This document shows positions 1 to 7,469 of a stretch of DNA of 13,188 nt, in pieces; position 1 is the first letter of the stretch, and each line of letters opens with the position of its first letter. The DNA is taken from NCBI GenBank assembly GCA_021815905.1, contig JAKAZP010000024.1, forward strand, positions 1-13,188, written 5' to 3'. The DNA comes from Pseudomonadota bacterium. GTDB taxonomy: Bacteria > Pseudomonadota > Gammaproteobacteria > Steroidobacterales > Steroidobacteraceae. A program made the translations under genes and the position numbers. The notes under the pieces were generated by a model. It saw only the letters and a list, made by a program, of their open reading frames with translations, did not search any database and had not been told where the DNA came from.

Positions 1-1979
<1,979 letters not shown>

Positions 1980-2021
1980 GATGAGCGTCGCACCCCCGCG
2001 GGCACCCCTGCGGTGGCGGAG

Positions 2022-2041
2022 GGCGCGCGGCGCGGCGCGCC
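2022..2041 (+). terminator. GC hairpin after katG, possible weak terminator
   Basis: A 7-bp perfect inverted repeat (GGCGCGC at 2022-2028 with GCGCGCC at 2035-2041, 6-nt loop) lies 42 nt after the katG stop. No T-run follows, so it does not meet the usual intrinsic-terminator pattern. It may stabilise the katG mRNA 3' end or be chance in GC-rich DNA. A second, weaker 5-bp stem lies at 2097-2101/2109-2113. Confidence 0.25.
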
Positions 2042-2119
2042 GTCGAAGGTCGGACCGGCATCGCCTCGGCCACGATCGCGCTCGAGCGGACGCATACCCG
2101 GGCCGCCGCCGGGCTGTCG

Positions 2120-2125
2120 TATGAT
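2120..2125 (+). promoter_or_regulatory. Putative -10 element upstream of the oxidoreductase
   Basis: TATGAT matches the sigma-70 -10 consensus at five of six positions in a very GC-rich spacer. No convincing -35 is seen 16-18 nt upstream. Transcription would start about 7 nt downstream, essentially on the ATG at 2132. Confidence 0.35.
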
Positions 2126-2131
2126 GTAACC

Positions 2132-2161
2132 ATGCTCGACGGCGCACCCCCGGCTCGATGA
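2132..2161 (+). CDS. Possible 9-codon leader ORF overlapping the oxidoreductase start
   Basis: ATG at 2132 opens a 9-residue frame (MLDGAPPAR) whose TGA at 2159-2161 overlaps the next gene's ATG as ATGA. The ATG sits 6 nt after a TATGAT -10-like box, so an mRNA starting there could be translated without a leader. The oxidoreductase itself has no Shine-Dalgarno sequence in the preceding bases, so termination-reinitiation from this mini-ORF is a plausible way to start it. It could equally be chance; no homology can be judged at this length. Confidence 0.25.
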   Translation: MLDGAPPAR

Positions 2162-3264
2162 CCGAGACAGTCGAATGCGTCGTGATCGGAGCGGGAGTCG
2201 TCGGCCTTGCCGTCGCGCGCGCCCTGGCGATTCGGGGGCGCGAGACGCTCGTGCTGGAGGCGGAGCGCACCCTCGGCACCGGCACGAGCTCGCGCAGCAG
2301 CGAGGTGATTCACGCGGGAATCTACTATTCCCCCGGATCGGCGAAAGCGCGGCTGTGCGTCGGGGGCAAGCGGCTCCTGTATCGCTTCTGCGCGGACCGG
2401 GGCGTGCCGTTTCTGAGGTGCGGCAAGCTGATCGTCGCCTCCGACGAGCAGCAGGTTCCGCAGCTGCGGCGCATCGAGGCGACCGCTCGGGCCAACGGCG
2501 TCACCGATCTTCGATGGCTGACGGCGTCCGAGGCGCGGGTGCTCGAGCCGGCGCTGAGCTGCGTGCTGGCGCTCTCCTCGCCGTCCACGGGAATCATCGA
2601 CAGTCATGCGCTCATGCTGGCGCTTCAAGGCGACATCGAGCGCGCCGGCGGGATGATCGCGTTCCGCACGCCGCTGCGGCGCGGACGCTCGGGGGATCGT
2701 CTGATCCATCTCGAGGCGGGCGGTGAGGAGTCCTCGGAGCTTGCCGCCCGGGTGGTCGTCAACTGTGCGGGCCTGCAGGCGCAGGAAGTCGCCGCCCGGA
2801 TCGAGGGTCTTCCGAAGCAGACCATCCCGGCCGCCCGCTACGCCAAGGGCAACTATTACGTGCTCGCGGGCCGGGCGCCCTTCCAACACCTGATCTATCC
2901 GGTGCCCGAGCCGGGCGGGCTCGGCGTGCATCTCACGCTCGATCTCGCCGGCCGGGCGCGCTTCGGTCCGGACGTCGAATGGGTCGAGCGTCCGGAATAC
3001 TCCGTGGATCCGGCCCGGGCGGAGCGCTTCTATCGGGTGATCCGGCGCTACTGGCCGGGCCTGCCCGAAGGTGCGCTGCGTCCCGGCTACGCCGGGATCC
3101 GGCCCAAGCTGGCCGGTCCCGGCGCGACGGCGGACTTCCTCATCCAGGGACCGCAGGCACATGGTGTCCCGGGTCTCGTGAACCTCTACGGCATCGAGTC
3201 TCCCGGGCTCACGGCGTCGCTCGCGATCGGCGAGCAGGTCGCGGATCTGCTCGAGCGCCGCTAG
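2158..3264 (+). CDS. FAD-dependent oxidoreductase, L-2-hydroxyglutarate oxidase (LhgO)-like
   Basis: Probable FAD enzyme of the DAO/glycerol-3-phosphate dehydrogenase superfamily, most like L-2-hydroxyglutarate oxidase/dehydrogenase, which converts L-2-hydroxyglutarate to 2-oxoglutarate and passes electrons to O2 or quinones. The N-terminal dinucleotide-binding motif GAGVVG is at residues 11-16, with the ribose-binding Glu34 closing the second strand (LVLEAE). The family stretch [14 protein letters not shown] (44-57) follows, then a second FAD-contact segment near VVNCAG (200-205). Family features KGNYY (230-234), LIYPVPEP (245-252), LGVHLT (255-260) and RFGPDVEW (268-275) are present, as is the C-terminal [13 protein letters not shown] (346-358). 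368 residues is within the family's usual size. Only the ATG at 2158 is possible, because an in-frame stop lies at 2122-2124 and the Rossmann motif starts at residue 11. It stands alone, without csiD or gab genes, so the physiological substrate is not certain. Confidence 0.85.
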   Translation: MTETVECVVIGAGVVGLAVARALAIRGRETLVLEAERTLGTGTSSRSSEVIHAGIYYSPGSAKARLCVGGKRLLYRFCADRGVPFLRCGKLIVASDEQQVPQLRRIEATARANGVTDLRWLTASEARVLEPALSCVLALSSPSTGIIDSHALMLALQGDIERAGGMIAFRTPLRRGRSGDRLIHLEAGGEESSELAARVVVNCAGLQAQEVAARIEGLPKQTIPAARYAKGNYYVLAGRAPFQHLIYPVPEPGGLGVHLTLDLAGRARFGPDVEWVERPEYSVDPARAERFYRVIRRYWPGLPEGALRPGYAGIRPKLAGPGATADFLIQGPQAHGVPGLVNLYGIESPGLTASLAIGEQVADLLERR

Positions 3265-3286
3265 GGGCGCGCCAACGGATCGGCGA

Positions 3287-3694
3287 CTACTCCGACTTCG
3301 CTTCGCGCTCCGCCGCGGCAATCGCCTCGTCGACCTGCCGGGAGGAGTCCGCGACGGCCTTGTCGATGCAGGCCGGAGCGTTCTTCTCCTCCAACGGATA
3401 TAGCTCATCGAGCTGCTTGCAGGTGGCCCGGGCGGCTTCTGCCACCCGCTTCTTCAGCGCGACCGCACCCGAGTGGGTTGCGAGATCGAGATCGGAAAAG
3501 CTCACGCGACGGCTCAGCGTCACCTGCTCGATGGGCGCTCCGAGGTCGGAGTGTCCCACCACCGTCTTGTTGACGACGCCGGCCTCGACCGTGATGGTCG
3601 AGAGCTCGTCGGCGGGGAGGGCCATGCTTGCGAGACACGCTCCGGCGATGAGCGCGATGGGACCGAGACTTCGAACGACACGTCGCACGTTCAT
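3287..3694 (-). CDS. UrcA family secreted small protein
   Basis: 135-residue protein of the UrcA family, a poorly characterised group of small exported proteins common in sphingomonads, Caulobacterales and Steroidobacter-like gammaproteobacteria. Residues 1-27 form a signal peptide: basic start (MNVRRVVR), hydrophobic core, and likely cleavage after SMA or ALPA. The family block runs through RRVSFSDLDLATHSGAVALKK (about 62-82), and two cysteines (C92, C109) sit where the family has a likely disulphide. The C-terminus is a charged helix rich in Ala, Glu and Lys. The Cys20 context (AGAC) lacks a good hydrophobic -3 residue, so I do not call it a lipoprotein. The ATG at 3694 has a strong AGAGGAG ribosome site 8 nt upstream. 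It is convergent with the oxidoreductase (22 bp apart) and divergent from the CBS gene. Function unknown. Confidence 0.85.
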   Translation of the reverse strand: MNVRRVVRSLGPIALIAGACLASMALPADELSTITVEAGVVNKTVVGHSDLGAPIEQVTLSRRVSFSDLDLATHSGAVALKKRVAEAARATCKQLDELYPLEEKNAPACIDKAVADSSRQVDEAIAAAEREAKSE

Positions 3695-3702
3695 CTGACT
3701 AA

Positions 3703-3709
3703 CTCCTCT
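3703..3709 (-). promoter_or_regulatory. Shine-Dalgarno for the UrcA gene
   Basis: AGAGGAG on the minus strand, 8 nt before the ATG at 3694. It fixes this start. The same heptamer precedes the ICL/PEPM gene at the other end of the window. Confidence 0.8.
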
Positions 3710-3958
3710 GCAAAGAGAGCCGACGCCTCCAGATCAGCCTAACAGCGACCGAAGGGATGCAAATACGCACTTGCCGACCCGACATCGCAACCGGACCCGC
3801 GCACTCACGACCGGGCGGCAGGCGGCCGTCGGGGCGCCTCATCCGCAATGCCGGCGAGCCCGCCCTCGTACGCGGAACTGCGTATGCGAGGCGCCGGCCG
3901 ACTCCCCGCCGATCAGGGGAACTACGGATGCCCGCCGGGAGCGCCCATGCAATCGTGG

Positions 3959-3980
3959 CCGCCTGGGAGAGCAGGCGGAG
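3959..3980 (+). promoter_or_regulatory. Hairpin overlapping the CBS gene's Shine-Dalgarno
   Basis: CCGCCT (3959-3964) can pair with AGGCGG (3973-3978) across an 8-nt loop. The 3' arm covers the first two bases of GGAG (3977-3980), the Shine-Dalgarno lying 8 nt before the ATG at 3989. Folding would reduce ribosome access. The pairing is direct from the sequence; any regulatory role is inference. Confidence 0.4.
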
Positions 3981-3988
3981 AGCGAGCG

Positions 3989-4444
3989 ATGAACATCGGT
4001 GACATTTGCAAGCGCAACGTGGTCACGATCGGGGAGCGTGACGAGCTCATCCGGGCCGCGGAACTGATGCGCGAGAAGCACATCGGCTTCCTGGTGGTGG
4101 TGAAGCCGAATCTCGGCGAAGGCACCTCGGCGCCGATCGGCGTCGTGACGGATCGCGACATCGTGGTCGCCGTGATCGCGCGCGGCGCGGATCCCCGCAC
4201 GCTTCGGGTCGGCGACGTCATGACGCGCCAACCCGTGGTGGGCGAGCAGGAGAAGCCCGTGTCCTCGGCGCTGCGCGAAATGCGCCGCATCGGGGTTCGC
4301 AGACTTCCCGTGGTCGATCGCGCCGGCACGCTCGTCGGCGTTCTGTCGGTCGATGACGTGGTGGATGCGCTCGCGAGCGAGCTCTGGGACGTGGCAAGCT
4401 CGATCCGGCAGGAGATGAGAGTGGAGGAGACCTTCCGCCGCTGA
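3989..4444 (+). CDS. CBS domain pair protein
   Basis: 151-residue stand-alone pair of CBS domains (a Bateman module), soluble and cytoplasmic. CBS pairs typically bind AMP, ATP, ADP, S-adenosylmethionine or NAD and relay cellular energy state to partner proteins. CBS1 spans about residues 1-65 and ends in GVVTDRDI (51-58). CBS2 spans about 74-131 and ends in GVLSVDDVVD (117-126). The paired phosphate-contacting Asp residues (D55 and D57, then D122 and D123) are at the usual places. I chose the ATG at 3989 because the family begins with a motif like MNIGDIC and a GGAG ribosome site lies 8 nt upstream; the longer frame from 3848 adds unrelated residues. It is the first gene of a co-directional series, 25 nt before the phosphotransferase-like gene. 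Its likely role is as a nucleotide sensor for that group, which is inference. Confidence 0.9.
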   Translation: MNIGDICKRNVVTIGERDELIRAAELMREKHIGFLVVVKPNLGEGTSAPIGVVTDRDIVVAVIARGADPRTLRVGDVMTRQPVVGEQEKPVSSALREMRRIGVRRLPVVDRAGTLVGVLSVDDVVDALASELWDVASSIRQEMRVEETFRR

Positions 4445-4469
4445 GGCGGTCTCGTGCCGGACACGCACC

Positions 4470-5552
4470 GTGCCTTCGATCGACAGCGGCAACGGCGCGA
4501 CCGGCGACAAGGTCAGATTCCTCCGCTCCTCCGAGGCGTATCCTGACGTCCCGCGGGTAACGGCGATCGAGACGCACTTCGCCTGGATATTCCTCGCGGG
4601 TGATGCGGCCTACAAGCTGAAGAAGCCCGTGCGCCAGGGGAGCATGGATTACAGCACCCTGGCGCGCCGTCGCCGGGCGTGCCTCGCGGAGCTCAGGCTC
4701 AACCGGCGGCTCGCTCCTTCGGTCTACCTCGACGTCCTCCCGCTGCGCGTGCGCCCCGACGGCCGCATGGCGCTCGAGGCGCGAGGTCGCGTCATCGAGT
4801 GGATGTTGAAGATGCGCCGGCTGCCTTCGCGGCGCATGCTCGATCGGGCGCTCGCCGCCCAGGCGGTCTCGAGAGCCGACATCGAAAGCGTGGCGCGTCT
4901 GCTGTGCCGGTTCTTCGGCGCGGCGAGACGGGCGCCGTTGACCGGCACGGCCTATCTGCAGCGCCTGGGAGCCCAGGCGGCGCACGTGATGCGGGAGCTC
5001 TCCATGCCCGATCTGCGGCTCGACCGGGAGCTCGTGCGGCAGGCAACGCATGCGCAGCTCACGTTCATTTCCCGGGAGCGGGCACTGCTCGCACGGCGCG
5101 CGGTCCTGCTGCGCGACGGGCACGGGGACCTCAGGCCCGAGCACATATTCCTGGGCTCGAGCGCGCAACCGGTCTGTGTGATCGACTGCCTCGAGTTCGA
5201 TCCCCGCCTTCGCCGGCTCGATCCGCTGGAGGAAATGGCGTTCTTCCTGCTCGAGTGCGAGCGACTCGGCGCGATGGCGGTGGGGGCCCGGCTCCTGCGC
5301 TATTATCAGCAGATGCTTCCCGACGGCGCACCCGCGATGTTGGTCGACTTCTACCGTAGCCGCCGCGCCACGGTGCGCGCGCTGATCGCCGCCTGGCACG
5401 TGCGTGACCGGCGTTTTGCTCGCCAGCATCGCCGCTTCCGGGCGATCGCTCACGACTATCTGCAGGATGCGTTGCGGTTCGCCCGGCGGGCGGTGGCGCG
5501 GAGCTCGCGCCGTCGCCAATCGGAACGGCGGATCCGCCGGCGAGCCTCGTGA
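4470..5552 (+). CDS. COG2187-type aminoglycoside phosphotransferase-like kinase
   Basis: 360-residue protein of the protein-kinase-like/APH fold, closest in pattern to COG2187. The N-terminal lobe has ETHFAWIFLAGDAAYKLKKPV (34-54), where a lysine (K49, K51 or K52) should contact ATP. The catalytic loop is HGDLRPEHIFL (218-228) with base Asp220, followed by DCLEFD (239-244), which occupies the metal-binding DFG-like position. COG2187 proteins are often fused to a C-terminal P-loop kinase; here that part is absent and the protein ends in a basic, Arg-rich tail (about 330-360). Substrate is unknown; despite the family name, there is no basis for calling antibiotic resistance. The start is GTG at 4470 with no clear ribosome site, placed to keep the conserved N-lobe. 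It overlaps the next gene by 4 nt (GTGA), so the two are probably translationally coupled. Confidence 0.8.
   Translation: MPSIDSGNGATGDKVRFLRSSEAYPDVPRVTAIETHFAWIFLAGDAAYKLKKPVRQGSMDYSTLARRRRACLAELRLNRRLAPSVYLDVLPLRVRPDGRMALEARGRVIEWMLKMRRLPSRRMLDRALAAQAVSRADIESVARLLCRFFGAARRAPLTGTAYLQRLGAQAAHVMRELSMPDLRLDRELVRQATHAQLTFISRERALLARRAVLLRDGHGDLRPEHIFLGSSAQPVCVIDCLEFDPRLRRLDPLEEMAFFLLECERLGAMAVGARLLRYYQQMLPDGAPAMLVDFYRSRRATVRALIAAWHVRDRRFARQHRRFRAIAHDYLQDALRFARRAVARSSRRRQSERRIRRRAS
5526..5539. repeat. 14-bp perfect palindrome before the PRPP synthetase start
   Basis: CGGCGGATCCGCCG is self-complementary over 14 bp and ends 9 nt before the GTG of the next gene. It lies inside the last Arg codons of the kinase gene. 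It could fold into a 5-bp hairpin at the coupling junction or be a by-product of Arg codons. Confidence 0.35.
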
Positions 5553-6616
5553 GCGACGTCCCGGCCCCGAGGCAGTGGCGCGCGGAAGGCGCAGCGGCAG
5601 CCGCCCACCGGCCCGCGGCGCTCTTCGCTCTGTCGGAAGTCGGTCCCTTCGCCGCGCAGGTCTCGAGCGCGGCGGGCCTCCCGCTCGCGGCGCTCGAGGA
5701 GCGGCGCTTCGAGGGCGGGGAATTCAAGCTGCGGCCCCTCGAGTCGGTGCGCGACCGGACCGTGTTCGTGCTGGCGTCGCTCGCGAGCACGCCCGAAGCG
5801 CCGGTGACCGACCGGCTCGTGCGGCTGCTCTTTCTTCTGAGCGTGTTGAGAGATGCCGGCGCCAGCGGCCTGATCACGCTGCTGCCGTACCTCGCGTTCG
5901 CGCGCAAGGAGCGCCGCACGCAGCCGCGCGACCCGGTGAACACCCGTTATCTCGCGCAGCTGCTCGAGGCGGCGGGCGCGGACCGGATCGTGGCCCTCGA
6001 CGTGCACAGCCCGGCAGCGCTCGACAACGCCTTCCGGATACCGACGGACCACCTTTCCGCCCTCCCCATGATGGTGGATCACTTCGCCACGCGCCTGCCG
6101 GCGGGACCCGTCACGCTGCTTTCTCCCGATGTGGGCGGCGTCAAGCGTGTGCAGATCCTGCGTGAGCTGATGGAGGCGAGGACCGGGCGCGAGGTGGAGC
6201 TGGCCTTTCTCGAGAAGCGCCGGGCACGCGGCGTCGTCTCCGGCGGCGTGCTGGTCGGCGATGTGCACGGACGGGAAGTCATCGTGCTCGACGATCTATG
6301 CGCGACCGGTGGCACCTTGATCCGCGCCGCCGACGCCTGCCGCCGTGCCGGGGCGGAGCGCGTGCACGTCGCGGTCACTCACGCGCCGATCGCCTCCGGG
6401 CTCGAGGCGGTGCATTCGGCCGAGACCGTTGCGAGCGTTCTGGTGACGGACAGCGCCGGCATCCGGATGCCCGAGCGAGCAGCCCCCGGCACACCCGGCG
6501 GGAAGCTTTCGGTACTGCCGGTCGCTCCCCTTTTCGGGCAGGCCATTCGCCGCATGCTGGACGGCAGGCCGCTCGCGCCGCTGCTGACACGCTGGCCCCT
6601 CGCACCCGAGGAGTGA
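5549..6616 (+). CDS. Ribose-phosphate pyrophosphokinase family protein (divergent PRPP synthetase)
   Basis: 355-residue cytoplasmic enzyme expected to transfer pyrophosphate from ATP to ribose 5-phosphate, giving PRPP for nucleotide, His, Trp and NAD synthesis. Landmarks of the Prs family: RRFEGGEF (52-59), matching the RFSDGE region; LLPYLAFARKERR (111-123), the ATP-contact segment; LDVHS with catalytic-region His153; LSPDVGG (191-197); the flexible-loop start KRRARG (223-228); and the PRPP-binding loop VIVLDDLCATGGT (244-256). Compared with housekeeping Prs (about 310-320 aa) it has an extra N-terminal Ala-rich piece of about 20 residues, a longer C-terminus, and CA in the PRPP loop where Prs enzymes usually have S/D-type residues. 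It is probably a paralogue and not the main Prs. The GTG start at 5549 overlaps the kinase stop as GTGA; no other start keeps the domain whole. Confidence 0.85.
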   Translation: MSDVPAPRQWRAEGAAAAAHRPAALFALSEVGPFAAQVSSAAGLPLAALEERRFEGGEFKLRPLESVRDRTVFVLASLASTPEAPVTDRLVRLLFLLSVLRDAGASGLITLLPYLAFARKERRTQPRDPVNTRYLAQLLEAAGADRIVALDVHSPAALDNAFRIPTDHLSALPMMVDHFATRLPAGPVTLLSPDVGGVKRVQILRELMEARTGREVELAFLEKRRARGVVSGGVLVGDVHGREVIVLDDLCATGGTLIRAADACRRAGAERVHVAVTHAPIASGLEAVHSAETVASVLVTDSAGIRMPERAAPGTPGGKLSVLPVAPLFGQAIRRMLDGRPLAPLLTRWPLAPEE

Positions 6617-6638
6617 GCTGAACGCCCGGGCGAGCAGC

Positions 6639-6647
6639 TGATATGCT
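6639..6647 (+). promoter_or_regulatory. Possible extended -10 before the dimethylargininase gene
   Basis: TGaTATGCT has the extended -10 layout, with four of six core matches, and lies 11 nt before the ATG at 6659. The -35 region (about 6619-6624) matches only three of six. It could give a short transcript with a leader of about 5 nt, independent of the operon. Weak. Confidence 0.2.
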
Positions 6648-6658
6648 CTTCGGCCGAT

Positions 6659-7468
6659 ATGGCGCAGATTCCCAGCCCTTCCGTGCCCGGGTCGTCGCCG
6701 CAGGCGTGCATCGCCGTGACCCGCGAGGTCAGCTGCGCGATGAGCGCTTGCGAGCTGACGCACCTCGAGCGCGCGGTCATCGACATCGATCGCGCCCGGG
6801 AGCAACACGACGCCTACGAGCGGGCGCTGCGCGATGCCGGCTGCCTCATCGAGAGGCTGCCCGAGGAGCCCGAGCTTCCCGATTCCGTGTTCGTCGAGGA
6901 CACGGCCCTCGTTCTCGATGAAGTCGCGGTCATCACCCGACCGGGGGCGCGCTCGCGCCGGCCCGAGACGGCCGCAATCGCCGCGGCGCTCGGCCGATAT
7001 CGGAAGTTGATTCGCATCGAGAGCCCGGGCACGCTCGATGGCGGCGACGTGCTGCGCATCGGCAGAGCGCTCCACGTCGGGACCTCGAGCCGCAGCAATG
7101 CGAGCGGCCTCGAGCAGCTTCGGGCGCTGCTCGCACCCTTCGGCTATCACGTGCGGGCGGTGCCCCTCACGGGATGTCTGCACCTGAAGTCCGCGGTGAC
7201 GCAGGTGGCGGACGATCGGCTGCTGATCAACTCCCGGTACGTCGGGCGCGGGCACTTTCCGACGATGCAGTGCATCGAAGTGGACGAATCCGAGCCGCTC
7301 GGCGCCAATGCGGTCAGGGTCGGCGCCGAGGTGATCCATTCCGCTTCCCATCCCCGCACCGGCGATATCCTGCGACGGCAGGGAATCCGGGTGCATACGG
7401 TCGAGATGTCCGAGATGGAAAAGGCGGAAGGCGGCGTCACCTGCTGCAGTCTGCTGCTTGCGGCGTGA
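6659..7468 (+). CDS. Dimethylargininase / N(G),N(G)-dimethylarginine dimethylaminohydrolase (DDAH) family
   Basis: 269-residue member of the amidinotransferase/pentein fold. The characterised activity of the family is hydrolysis of N-methylated arginines to citrulline plus mono- or dimethylamine. Substrate and catalytic motifs are all present: PDSVFVEDTA (74-83), RPGARSRRPE (94-103), LDGGDVL (126-132) with the acidic residue, CLHLKSAVT (173-181) with catalytic His175, and GGVTCCSLLL (258-267) where Cys262 aligns with the nucleophile. Cys263 beside it also occurs in mammalian DDAH1. Length is close to the usual 255-285. The ATG at 6659 is taken because residues 17-40 (CIAVTREVSCAMSACELTHL) match the family N-terminus; the Met at residue 28 would cut into it. 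No clear ribosome site. It lies 42 nt after the PRPP synthetase and 1 nt before the PerM-like gene. Other pentein activities are possible but less likely. Confidence 0.88.
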   Translation: MAQIPSPSVPGSSPQACIAVTREVSCAMSACELTHLERAVIDIDRAREQHDAYERALRDAGCLIERLPEEPELPDSVFVEDTALVLDEVAVITRPGARSRRPETAAIAAALGRYRKLIRIESPGTLDGGDVLRIGRALHVGTSSRSNASGLEQLRALLAPFGYHVRAVPLTGCLHLKSAVTQVADDRLLINSRYVGRGHFPTMQCIEVDESEPLGANAVRVGAEVIHSASHPRTGDILRRQGIRVHTVEMSEMEKAEGGVTCCSLLLAA

Positions 7469-7469
7469 C

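Larger units (their letters stand above)
3695..3988. other. Divergent intergenic region with nested inverted repeats
   Basis: About 294 bp between the divergent UrcA and CBS genes. No supportable gene is present: the frame in front of the CBS start is open back to 3848 but has no family similarity and looks like GC-rich read-through. The region must hold promoters for both genes, yet I find no clear -35/-10 pair on either strand. Inverted repeats are frequent: 3850-3856/3892-3898 (7 bp) enclosing 3865-3873/3880-3890 (9 bp with a 2-nt bulge), then 3903-3907/3916-3920 (5 bp), and 3959-3964/3973-3978 (6 bp). Together they would give the CBS transcript a structured 5' leader if it starts upstream of 3850. 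Confidence 0.55.

Noticed and set aside
1981..2124. 47-codon frame starting one base after the katG stop
   Set aside because: Extremely Arg-rich, no ribosome site of its own beyond coupling, and it contains the GC hairpin; it reads as non-coding GC-rich spacer.
3848..3988. N-terminal extension of the CBS protein
   Set aside because: The extra 47 residues are Pro/Gly-rich and unlike the family, while the ATG at 3989 has a Shine-Dalgarno and begins with the expected CBS sequence.
4218..5519. 433-residue minus-strand frame opposite the CBS and kinase genes
   Set aside because: Composition is Arg/His/Pro-rich, with no family motif; the plus-strand genes explain the conservation.
4470..5552. Aminoglycoside resistance gene
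   Set aside because: Only the general kinase fold and motifs match; COG2187 proteins form a separate chromosomal family with no shown link to drug resistance.
7458..7469. TTG start for the PerM-like protein
   Set aside because: Adds only four residues and overlaps the DDAH gene; the ATG at 7470 is the simpler choice, though the TTG cannot be excluded.
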